From positions 1 to 64,000 of the forward strand of contig CAZQCF010000017.1 in the NCBI GenBank assembly GCA_964592235.1: 64,000 bases of DNA. Reading direction: 5' to 3'. The position numbers and the translations under genes were made by a program. The DNA comes from PLA3 sp964592235. GTDB lineage: Bacteria > Planctomycetota > Phycisphaerae > UBA1845 > UTPLA1. Positions 57,101-63,314 of this stretch are shown in pieces. Under the pieces are notes generated by a model that ran no database searches, had not been told where the DNA came from, and was given only the letters and a program-made list of their open reading frames with translations. Every line of letters begins with the position of its first letter. Within the stretch, counting starts at the first letter, position 1.

Positions 57101-58060
57101 GCCAGCATCGATGAACTCGTCGAGGAGGCGAAGAAACAGACGTCGTCCCAGGCGGATGAGGAGATTCGCAAAGAACTGGAGTTGATCGGACTTGACCTTG
57201 CGGATTATCACGAGCAGGCCAAGACGTTCGCGAGCGGCTGGGACGAGCTGATGCCAAAAGTCAGCGGATGGAAGCAGGGAATGGATCCACAGTTGCTGAT
57301 CGAGTATCAGCAGAAGGCCGAATCGCTGGTGCGCGATTTCCATGCGGCGTCGCGGCTGTCCTTCGGCGGCGCAGCGCAGAAAGCCGAGCAGATCGGGGCC
57401 GCGGGCAGCGAGATGACCAAGAGGCGGATTATTCAGAGCATTCTGACAAGCCTGGCGCACAAGAGTCTCGACGCGCGAAATCGCTGGACGGTTCAGGCGC
57501 GAGACGTAGCCCCGCGTTACAACGTGGAGCTAAAAGCCCTGCGCAACGCGCTGAACGACCTTGCCCCGCGCATTCGCGACCGGCAGGAGCACCATAAGAA
57601 GGCGGTGGCCGCATTGCTGGCGAAGGAGCGCGAGTCGCATCGCGCGGCCCGGCACGCCGAATTGAAATCCGCCGTGGACGCCGCGATCGCTCGTCATCAG
57701 GCGTTGAGCGAGGAATTCATGCGCGTAGATGCAGCGGCAACGCTGACGCCGGACGAAGTAGCTGCCGTCGCGGCCCAGAAGGACGCCATCAAGAAGAAGC
57801 GGGAGCAGATCGCCGCGTTGGAGAAGCGGATTGCCGAGGCACAGGAAGAGATGCAGCGCGTTCGGTCATCGCGTCAGATCAGCGCCGCGGGGGCCGTTCG
57901 GTTTGAGCCGATGGATCCGATCATGCCGGCGATGTTCGACTTAGAGAAGAAAGATGTCGCCATCGCGATTGGTATCCTGCTCGCGTCTCTGGTCATGTCG
58001 GGCATGCTGCTCTTGAGCGGTCGGCCGCACGGTGCTTCGACCGAGTCCAAGTCTGCCTGA
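51176..58060 (+). CDS. Giant coiled-coil protein with C-terminal Wzz-like membrane module
   Basis: The 2294-residue protein has about 1600 residues of nearly unbroken Ala/Glu/Arg coiled coil, including tandem 36-residue repeats (482-697). An acidic linker and one membrane helix follow (about 1713-1735, ASLGLIFGGLAAMAYLY). After it, RGRFLLEGDGKG, LLRPEVFDEASRL and CVDVRIKAPLADQDKAQAWV resemble the head of Wzz/GumC polysaccharide co-polymerases. A long coil and a second helix near the C-terminus (about 2260-2282) complete that arrangement. Paired with the upstream FHA protein and a glycosyltransferase 77 nt downstream, a scaffold or length-control role in surface glycan assembly is plausible but inferred. 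Confidence 0.75.
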   Translation: MHNPGSPYESDADRQSQESGVGPANAPLDFELPVTSSDRSRLDESADVAAEFATAAASVEAELSRDLEHLRSAADGLGTGLGWADQYRDESAALAALGSGFENGGAGAKSASHSSQTGVQLHTGGATAGQGDGATRTSKPLWPDTGATLRAQERSAGSVAGASLEHSTAPGDGVGSTGGRIRTASNMGKPMPRDFVMGQAAQASSGASGGDDAMLDEGVSEQALGRMQKELQEAREQLAQARQTITQQQGTSEKPAGRLRAAQVAESGADSASTGGLSREEIDKRATELRQRVVMAQQALDERARKLRQALAAERSRLKAYHAQLQRRASELSEQSRRQVYGPDSARRQEELELNKADFARRTAELEQLEAQLRETAKAELAQRRAELEQMAKAQLVARQAVLEQRERALAEREAKLDEVIQTRAAQIKREAASWEGRLGTRQRVLSERESTFDQRARAKLDEADREAARRLADADREVQTRFAEAKKELAARQTELESRERGLNERENRIEAERAARLAELERDMAAREAALEAKKRLLFKREAELEANVSTRLAELKRETVEKQTELDKKRDALMKREAEVEQTAAARIAEMKRELAQQQAELVAKQDQLIKREAQLEQAVNNRVSELRRELMDEQGEVRARAAALAKREADLEQMVQTRVGDVRRRLAEEQAELEQQKRSLFERETKLEQTIVARLAEMDRQSAARRAEIEERERAVARLEAEIRSKSEALEKARATQTEQQKSRAAELEEQIRRHREAVEQEEAIIRERVAEAVARHEAEIAYRLRTLEDREKAIAHREQSFAAVEAELKQRESLLASRAESVEQGEQEYSQRQLDLEMREHRIKDREAEQEARRRELEELRQAVDRRMMEADAADHSVRETKDRIERQLEALRKGEADLEQERELLAARSAEIESRESALKARTDEIQSLNRDLDAEARRLAQEREKLVDLEHRASEIESQRLDLESQMAAVEKKQREVDHAQAILDREAAEFEKSRLEVDRKAADFDAREAALTARSKELARESESIHAAQKALETQQAEVAALRETHTRRLADLDARESVVADLERQKADVEKQAQALREAQETLRAERSRMAEDKSALDRQREELTLRSDEIASQQIEVNARRDELDREWAKLERERVAARDRERLLAEETAQLKAAQAEVEQARATLRRTTEETEELRRQLVAKADRMRLRKARLAEDAALVDSRLKELNSELEAARRERLKLTQEREELERSHQHIAAEQQRLKRAREELEEQQAADVEARRLNDEHRRRLADREERMAKRARQLEQYGANLKRQLAELRRQRQDWAELHGRGESGQKLSTLLRDAEAKERELRQKEEALRAHEEALSAVAAEVAEAKQEIERRTRAVEGKAAEVRQEVEQLLRQRDELEEAVADRREALERSRLAAESQVAELESALRERERRLEADYQLRVESLEAEAAAREERAMQELRERFEATIADRLADVQRREDETQRRCENRLAEVERDIQTRLELLERELKERREQLDAQAARQRQELDAEHRARQTQLQSEFSGRRSEVESELAALRERIQRDADEFHRREAQWVEERAALRREATRAAAEAATRATARQEASRRTPIQEEPIDLAPAVDSASEEDIARFLAEDDSFDTPAKPSVATSFGGETASALPSTEAPADGAYTDDSRVLDDHDLEFVTGEEINELPLPAVQHDAESFSAMPIPAPRRRVFRAASLGLIFGGLAAMAYLYTPSRDVIARGRFLLEGDGKGIQASAREHAANLLRPEVFDEASRLASADLNALYRDQRFFVADAPTGDCVDVRIKAPLADQDKAQAWVSAVGQAYTAALGRLGNSQEEIERRITSLETGIAPLRSELAEAQAKLATLEQVAATDPRLKRVNDAQQSKARIKEDLVAAQKEIDTAKAALADFEATPAPTTPIVPTEAQLAEAATKDEELNQALQQQQSKAVEFHASLVSAMDKARRPIPELMASIDELVEEAKKQTSSQADEEIRKELELIGLDLADYHEQAKTFASGWDELMPKVSGWKQGMDPQLLIEYQQKAESLVRDFHAASRLSFGGAAQKAEQIGAAGSEMTKRRIIQSILTSLAHKSLDARNRWTVQARDVAPRYNVELKALRNALNDLAPRIRDRQEHHKKAVAALLAKERESHRAARHAELKSAVDAAIARHQALSEEFMRVDAAATLTPDEVAAVAAQKDAIKKKREQIAALEKRIAEAQEEMQRVRSSRQISAAGAVRFEPMDPIMPAMFDLEKKDVAIAIGILLASLVMSGMLLLSGRPHGASTESKSA
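52619..53266 (+). repeat. Six tandem 108-nt (36-residue) repeats in the giant coiled-coil gene
   Basis: Units begin at 52619, 52727, 52835, 52943, 53051 and 53159, each starting RxxE-type (RFAEAKK, RLAELER, RLAELKR, RIAEMKR, RVSELRR, RVGDVRR) and ending near REAxLEQ. A degenerate seventh follows (RLAEMDR). The phase is exact at the protein level while the DNA has diverged. Confidence 0.85.
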
Positions 58061-58137
58061 CGCGGCGCGATTGGAAGGGGCGATCGGCGGTGCGAGCTCC
58101 TTCGTGGTCATCACGCGCTGCGCGGTTCCATCAAACC

Positions 58138-59229
58138 ATGTTGCGCCCGCTGATCCTGACAACCGATCTCAAGCCCGGCGGGCTGCCGTGGCGCATGGTT
58201 CGGTTGGCCATCAGCCTGCAAGAGCGGGGCCACCAACCGATCGTAGGCTGTCTTGCGGGCCTGGGGGCCTTGCACGAAGTCCTTACGCAGCAGGGCATTG
58301 CAACGTTCGCATGCGGCGCTCGGAGGGCGAGCGACCTGGGCGCCCTGGCCGTCTTGCGAAGCGTCGTTCGGCGCGAGAATCCCGATCTGATTCATGCATC
58401 GCTCTTTCATGCGAATCTCGCGGCGCGGTGGCTGGGGCGACTGGACCGCGAGCGGCCGATCATCACCTCCACGGTGACCATCGAGATTGAGCGTGGGTGG
58501 CATCGATGGGGCGAGATGCTGACAGCGGGACAGTCGACGTGGCATGTCGCCAACTCGCTCTCCGTGGCGCAGCATGTCGTGGACGATCTCGGGATCAATC
58601 CGTCAAGAGTCGCCGTGATTCCGAACGGGCTGGATCTGCGCGCCATCGAGCGGACGCCGCCGGTGAATCGCGGGCGATACGGGCTGCCCGATTCGTCGCC
58701 GCTCGTCGTGTGGGCCGGGCGGCTCGATCTGGTCAAGCAGTTGGAGACTGTTGTCGATGTGATGGGCGCGCTGCATGATGCGGCCGGTGCGTTCGGTGTG
58801 ATTCTTGGCGACGGTCCTCGGCGCGACGCCCTCGCGGAATACGTTCACGCGATCGGGCGGACCGATTGCGTGCGGATGCTCGGGTGGTGCGAGGATGTGG
58901 TCGGCTGGCTGAAGGCGGCGAACCTTCTGCTGTTGTGCTCGCGCACGGAGGGATCGCCGAACGTCGTGCTGGAGGCGCTGGCGTGCGGGTGTCCCGTTGT
59001 GGCGTCGGATATTGCAAGTTGTCGAGAACTCCTCGGAAACGGTGCGAGGGGCCGACTCGCGCCGCTTGGGGACGTCGCCGCCTTCGCCGTGGCAAGTCAG
59101 GGTGTCCTTACAAACCCCGAACGTCAGGCCATTCGCCGGGCAGGAATGGACTATGTTCGCGAAGAGCACGACCTGGCTCGGGTTGTGGAGCGCTGGATCG
59201 CGTTGTACGAGAGGGCGATGGACCGATAA
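58138..59229 (+). CDS. Glycosyltransferase family 4 protein
   Basis: The 363-residue GT-B enzyme has an acceptor-side N-terminal domain (LTTDLKPGGLPWRMVRLAISL) and the nucleotide-sugar motif EGSPNVVLEALACGCPVVAS, with VIPNGLD and VVWAGRLDLVKQLE before it. Such enzymes transfer sugars from activated donors to lipid-linked or surface glycans. It follows the giant Wzz-like protein by 77 nt, supporting a polysaccharide context. The ATG at 58138 was chosen because the family fold begins there; a longer frame starts at 58090. Confidence 0.9.
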   Translation: MLRPLILTTDLKPGGLPWRMVRLAISLQERGHQPIVGCLAGLGALHEVLTQQGIATFACGARRASDLGALAVLRSVVRRENPDLIHASLFHANLAARWLGRLDRERPIITSTVTIEIERGWHRWGEMLTAGQSTWHVANSLSVAQHVVDDLGINPSRVAVIPNGLDLRAIERTPPVNRGRYGLPDSSPLVVWAGRLDLVKQLETVVDVMGALHDAAGAFGVILGDGPRRDALAEYVHAIGRTDCVRMLGWCEDVVGWLKAANLLLLCSRTEGSPNVVLEALACGCPVVASDIASCRELLGNGARGRLAPLGDVAAFAVASQGVLTNPERQAIRRAGMDYVREEHDLARVVERWIALYERAMDR

Positions 59230-59340
59230 GCTGGGCCGTGCAGAATCTGTGAATAGAAAAAACTTTCTCACGCAAACTTCTGTTTCTAAGGAGGTTCCGC
59301 GCCCGCCGAAAAGAATTGTAGAAATCAGCGCAGAAAAGTC

Positions 59341-59369
59341 TTGCAAGGGTGGGTGTTTGTGGTGATAAT
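59341..59369 (+). promoter_or_regulatory. Probable mraZ promoter
   Basis: TTGCAA (59341-59346) and GATAAT (59364-59369) are 17 nt apart, matching consensus at 4 and 5 positions. Transcription would start about 45 nt before the ATG. Two MraZ-type boxes lie within the spacer. Confidence 0.55.
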
Positions 59370-59394
59370 TCCCTTTCAGTGGTGACAAGTGGGT
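59350..59394 (+). promoter_or_regulatory. MraZ operator: TGG(G/T)-type boxes on a 10-nt grid
   Basis: TGGGTG, TGGTGA, TGGTGA and TGGGTC begin at 59350, 59360, 59380 and 59390. The spacing is 10, 20 and 10 nt, so the boxes fall on one face of the helix with one slot empty. Direct repeats with TGGG cores at 10-nt spacing are the known binding sites of MraZ upstream of its own gene. Overlap with the promoter suggests autorepression. Confidence 0.7.
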
Positions 59395-59421
59395 CGCCGG
59401 CCCAAACACCACGGAAACACC

Positions 59422-59916
59422 ATGCTTTTCCTTACCGGGTCAGCGGACCACAACATCGATGAGAAGAACCGCCTCGCCATTCCGTCCAAGTTCCGCAGCC
59501 GGCTTGAGCCGGAGCGCGACGGCAAGGGGTTCTATCTCACGATCGGTCAGCCGAAGTCCTGCCTGCGACTTTATACAGAACGCGAGTTCGAGCGGCAAGC
59601 GGCCGAGCGGCGCCCGCATCTGCTCCAGGCGCAGGCGAGCACGATGTTCAATCGAAACTTCTTCGCTCTGGCGGAATACGTGGAGCCCGACTCGCAGGGG
59701 CGGATCGTGGTCCCGGAGCGGTTGGTGCGCATCAGCGAGCTACCTCGGGAAGTGGTGATCGCCGGGGCGGGTGCGTTCCTGGAGATCCGTCCGAGGGACG
59801 GGTTCGAACCGGAGATTAAGGATTTCGTCGAGCATTACGACGAACACTACGAGCGGGCGTTGAAAGCAGAGTCTGGCACGAGGCGGCAACCCGATCCGGA
59901 AACGGAGTCGGGATAA
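59422..59916 (+). CDS. mraZ: Transcriptional regulator MraZ
   Basis: The 164-residue protein has two SpoVT/AbrB-like MraZ repeats: ADHNIDEKNRLAIPSKFR in the first and EPDSQGRIVVPERLVRIS in the second, each with the Asp-x-x-x-Arg-x-x-x-Pro pattern. The family forms rings that bind the promoter of its own operon, usually the division and cell-wall cluster. Here no rsmH, ftsL or ftsI follows. The C-terminal ~30 residues are charged and variable. The ATG at 59422 matches the family start. Confidence 0.95.
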   Translation: MLFLTGSADHNIDEKNRLAIPSKFRSRLEPERDGKGFYLTIGQPKSCLRLYTEREFERQAAERRPHLLQAQASTMFNRNFFALAEYVEPDSQGRIVVPERLVRISELPREVVIAGAGAFLEIRPRDGFEPEIKDFVEHYDEHYERALKAESGTRRQPDPETESG

Positions 59917-60130
59917 AACCTGACCGGTGGGTGGCGTGTGCTGCCCGGTGAGGTGTAGATTCGAGGCAAGGGCGCGGAGAGAGACCGGATGAGGGCCTCT
60001 CTCCGCGTCCGACGCTTCGGGCGTGAAGCGAGCGATTTGAAACTGGAATAGTCAGAGTGCCGCGGAATGGGAGCGCCCTTTCCGCGTACCGGGGGTCGAT
60101 CTCTCGGCCCATTCGCTATCGAGAATCAGC
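59917..60130. other. Intergenic region after mraZ with perfect hairpin
   Basis: A perfect 11-bp stem (59973-59983 with 59997-60007) with a 13-nt loop lies 57 nt past the mraZ stop. It lacks a T-tract but could end or protect the mraZ transcript. No gene is seen here; rsmH, the usual next gene, is missing. Confidence 0.5.
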
Positions 60131-60379
60131 ATGGATCAGATTCGAGCGCTGGCTGTGGTTCGCAAAGCGATTGGTGCCAGGGATCGGCAGCCGGTTGCAA
60201 AGGTCGATGGTACAACGATCATCGGCCTGCGAACCTTGTCCGCGCGATTACAACGCCTGGTTGAGTCGGGCGGAGGGGAAGCCATCGTTGAGTTTTCTCC
60301 GCATGTCATGAAGTACCTGGCCCGTTGCGGGATGTCGAATCTTGCCACTCGGCCGAGTACGGCTCGTTCAACCAACTGA
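60131..60379 (+). CDS. Possible small hypothetical protein
   Basis: An 82-codon frame with codon use like its neighbours starts at ATG 60131 (weak GAGAA upstream) and is followed 16 nt later by a terminator-like hairpin. The product (QIRALAVVRKAIGARDRQ, then EAIVEFSPHVMKYLARCG) matches no family I know. The terminator supports a transcript ending here, but coding status is uncertain. Confidence 0.35.
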   Translation: MDQIRALAVVRKAIGARDRQPVAKVDGTTIIGLRTLSARLQRLVESGGGEAIVEFSPHVMKYLARCGMSNLATRPSTARSTN

Positions 60380-60395
60380 CCAACGCGTTGGAGGC

Positions 60396-60436
60396 ACCCG
60401 CCCGGAAAGGATTTCGCGGCGGGTTTCCCTTTTTTT
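60396..60436 (+). terminator. Terminator-like hairpin before the long greA
   Basis: A 7-bp outer stem ACCCGCC/GGCGGGT (60396-60402 with 60418-60424), with an inner GAAA/TTTC stem, is followed by TTCCC and a run of T to 60436. It closes the small transcript upstream of the GreA-domain gene. Confidence 0.6.
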
Positions 60437-60536
60437 ACAGCTTGGGGATCTGGAGCCGCCTCCGACTCGACATTCGGGGCGTTCACGGTGACAATGCGGG
60501 GCTTCCATTGAGCAGGAGAAGGAGCCTTCGCACACC

Positions 60537-62735
60537 ATGGACTACGACGCACTTCAGACGTTCGCCAAAGCCGGCCGCTGGGCTGATCTTGAAAAAGGCT
60601 GGCTGTCGCTCATTGAAGAACCTTCGGCAGATGGTACGCGGCTGTTGCCGGTGATCGATACGGTCGTGAAGGCCGGCCAGGCGCCGCTGGCGAACACCCT
60701 GGGCTGGGCGTGGCTATCGAGTGTCAAGGAATCGCGTCCGCCGGAAACAGCGTTGCAAATCGGGCGCGAGTTGTGCGTGCGCCTGACCGATGGAGACAGT
60801 CTTCGAGAGGAGATCCTGGCGCTCTACCGCCAGACGTTCAAGGACCGAGCCGACCTGGAGCAGTGGATCGACAAGTCCGGGCTGAAGGCCGGCAAGTCCG
60901 TACGCCGGGCTTTGCGATTCCTCGATACCGGGCTTCGGCTATCCAAGGGGTCCTATCTGATTCACCGAAACGACGATCACGCGGCCCAATTGCTTGAACT
61001 GGATCTGGCGGGGGACAGCGCGTCGATTCAGGTGGGCCGTCGCCCACAGACAATCGACCTCGCAGAATTGCTCGACGATTACGACGTGGTGGAAGAGAAC
61101 GATTTTCGGGTGTTGCAGCAGTTGCGCCCGGAGCGCATCGCGGAACTGGCGGAGAAGGACCCATCGACGCTGGCCGTGGGAATCCTGCGTGGTCATCGGA
61201 ACAAGATCACGCGCGACGATTTGCGAATGATGCTCGTGCCGCGGCACATCCCCGCCGAGCGCTGGTCGGACTGGTGGACGTCGCTTCGCAACGCGGTGAA
61301 GAAGAGCCACCACCTTCGGATCGAAGGCCGCTCGCCGATGTTCTTGATCTATGACCCGATCGGCCAGACGTTGGAGGAGGAGACGTGGGGAGCGTTCGCC
61401 AAGGCGACCACTCCGCGTGAATGGCTGGAGTTGTTGGAGGGTTACCTCCGCGAGACGCGCAGCCGCAAGACAAAACCGGACACGGCGTTCATCGAGCGTG
61501 TTCAGAAGACGCTAGTAGGGCAGATCGAGCGGTTTCTCAAGCATAAGGAGCCTGTGCAGGCGTTCACGACGGCGCTGGTGATCGAGCGCGTGGCGGCGGA
61601 CGGGTTGCCTGTTTCGACCGACGCGCACGGCATGGCGCTGGACATGCTGGGCAAGTCGACGGACCCGGTGCGGATCGTGGCGAACGTGACGGACAGCCGG
61701 CTGTGGACGCTGGCGGTGGCCTGCGTGGAGCAGGCGTTCACGGATCGCTGGCCGGAACTGCTGGCGGAGCTGATTTTGTATGCTCCGGCGGGTCAGTGCG
61801 ATGTGCTGGCGAAGAAGGTAGAAAGCGCGGGCCGGGGGGAATTGCTCGTCGGGATCGCCGAGCGCGCCTTGGCCGAGCCGGGCCGGTTTACGGATGCGAT
61901 GATGTGGTTGTGGAAGGGGCCGGATGTTTCGACGGCGCTGCCGGTGCCGCCGCAGACGGAGATGCTGACGCTGATCCTGGCGCTGGTGGGCCCGGCGCGG
62001 GTATCGGAGGGCAAGGCGGCGGGGCAGTCGGTGAACGAGATGCGGGCGCGCGTGCGGTCCGGGCTTTCGGCGAGGGATTACGGGCAATATCGCAAATGTC
62101 TTGAATCGATGGACGACGCGATGGCCGTGGCCATGCGGCGATTGATCGAGCGAGCCGAGGGGCTTGGCCCGAGCGTGCAGGACGACATGGCGAATATCCT
62201 GCGGGCGAAGTTTCCGAACATGTACGTCAAGCCGAAGGTCGCGCTGTGGGATGATGAGAGCGTGTTGTATTTCACCGGGCGCGGCCTGAAGTCCAAGGAA
62301 CAGGAGCTTGCCGAGATTGTCAACGTGAAGATGCGCGAGAATGCGAAGGCCATCGGCGAGGCCGCGTCGCACGGCGATTTGAGTGAGAACTCCGAATACA
62401 AGTTTGCCCTCGAAGAGCGCGATCTGCTCCGGGCGCGCGTGGCGAAGCTCAACCGCGAGCTGGCGATGGCCAAGCTGCTGGAGCCGGCCGATATCCCGAC
62501 GGATCACGTCAGCATCGGCCATCGAGTGACGCTGCAGCCGGTCGCCGGCGGGGCGGCAACGGTGGTGACGATCCTCGGGGCGGACGAGTCTGACCTGGCC
62601 AAGCGAGAATATTCTTATCAAAGCCCGTTTGCGCGGTCGTTGCTCGGCAGGAAGATCGGTGAGCGCGTCAGTCTCTCATCCGACTTGGCCAATGGCGAGT
62701 TCACGGTTTCGGCGGTCGCCAGCGTTCTGAATTGA
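60537..62735 (+). CDS. greA: Transcription elongation factor GreA with long N-terminal extension
   Basis: Only the last ~155 of 732 residues are GreA-like: the coiled-coil finger with HGDLSENSEYKFALEERDLL (Asp614 and Glu617 match the acidic tip that helps RNA polymerase cleave backtracked RNA), then the FKBP-like domain (VSIGHRVTLQPVAGG, SYQSPFARSLLGRKIGE). The first ~575 residues are mostly helical with no named domain. As I recall, chlamydial GreA has the same long architecture, which fits a PVC origin. AGGAGAAGGAG lies upstream of the ATG. Confidence 0.88.
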   Translation: MDYDALQTFAKAGRWADLEKGWLSLIEEPSADGTRLLPVIDTVVKAGQAPLANTLGWAWLSSVKESRPPETALQIGRELCVRLTDGDSLREEILALYRQTFKDRADLEQWIDKSGLKAGKSVRRALRFLDTGLRLSKGSYLIHRNDDHAAQLLELDLAGDSASIQVGRRPQTIDLAELLDDYDVVEENDFRVLQQLRPERIAELAEKDPSTLAVGILRGHRNKITRDDLRMMLVPRHIPAERWSDWWTSLRNAVKKSHHLRIEGRSPMFLIYDPIGQTLEEETWGAFAKATTPREWLELLEGYLRETRSRKTKPDTAFIERVQKTLVGQIERFLKHKEPVQAFTTALVIERVAADGLPVSTDAHGMALDMLGKSTDPVRIVANVTDSRLWTLAVACVEQAFTDRWPELLAELILYAPAGQCDVLAKKVESAGRGELLVGIAERALAEPGRFTDAMMWLWKGPDVSTALPVPPQTEMLTLILALVGPARVSEGKAAGQSVNEMRARVRSGLSARDYGQYRKCLESMDDAMAVAMRRLIERAEGLGPSVQDDMANILRAKFPNMYVKPKVALWDDESVLYFTGRGLKSKEQELAEIVNVKMRENAKAIGEAASHGDLSENSEYKFALEERDLLRARVAKLNRELAMAKLLEPADIPTDHVSIGHRVTLQPVAGGAATVVTILGADESDLAKREYSYQSPFARSLLGRKIGERVSLSSDLANGEFTVSAVASVLN

Positions 62736-62814
62736 GCCGCCTCGCTACGCCGCGTCGAACCCAACCGGGCGGGCCGTCGCAGGACTCGAATCAATCGAGT
62801 GCTTCCGAGGCTGC

Positions 62815-63306
62815 ATGATGATCATCCGGGATTTCAACGCGTCCGACGTGGCGGCGGCCAATGCGATCACAAACGACGTGATCCGCGAAACGCCGATTCA
62901 CTTCGCGTACGAACCGGCAACCGACGAGGCCTTTCGCGCGTATTGGGAGAAGGGCGTGCGCAGCGCGCCGTGGCTGGCGGCGGAAGTCGATGGCGCGTTC
63001 GCCGGGTACTGCAAGGCCGGGCCGTGGCGAGACCGCGACGCGTATCGATTCACAGTTGAGACGGGCATCTATATCTCGCCGGCGTATCAGGGCCGGGGTG
63101 TGGGGAAGGCGCTTTACCTCGCGCTCTTTGAGCGGCTGCGCGCGGCGGGGTTTCACCAGGTCGTCGCGGGGATTACGGTTCCAAACGAAGCGTCGGTGCG
63201 CCTTCACGAGGCCGTGGGCTTTCAATATGTCGGTACGTTCAAAGAGGTCGGCTGGAAATTTGGCCGGTGGCACGACGTGGGGTGGTGGGAGCTGACGTTG
63301 GGCTGA
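62815..63306 (+). CDS. GNAT-family N-acetyltransferase, phosphinothricin-acetyltransferase-like
   Basis: The 163-residue protein has the acetyl-CoA loop YQGRGVGKALYLALFERL and the subgroup end GFQYVGTFKEVGWKFGRWHDV, as in Pat/YncA acetyltransferases that act on amino acids or their analogues. An acidic N-terminal strand and ITNDVIRETPIHF also fit. The substrate cannot be told from sequence. It lies 79 nt after greA and is convergent with the FAH-family gene (8-nt gap). Confidence 0.88.
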   Translation: MMIIRDFNASDVAAANAITNDVIRETPIHFAYEPATDEAFRAYWEKGVRSAPWLAAEVDGAFAGYCKAGPWRDRDAYRFTVETGIYISPAYQGRGVGKALYLALFERLRAAGFHQVVAGITVPNEASVRLHEAVGFQYVGTFKEVGWKFGRWHDVGWWELTLG

Positions 63307-63314
63307 TGGCGCGG

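Noticed and set aside
59285..59300. Shine-Dalgarno-like AAGGAGGTT downstream of the glycosyltransferase
   Set aside because: No start codon or open frame follows it.
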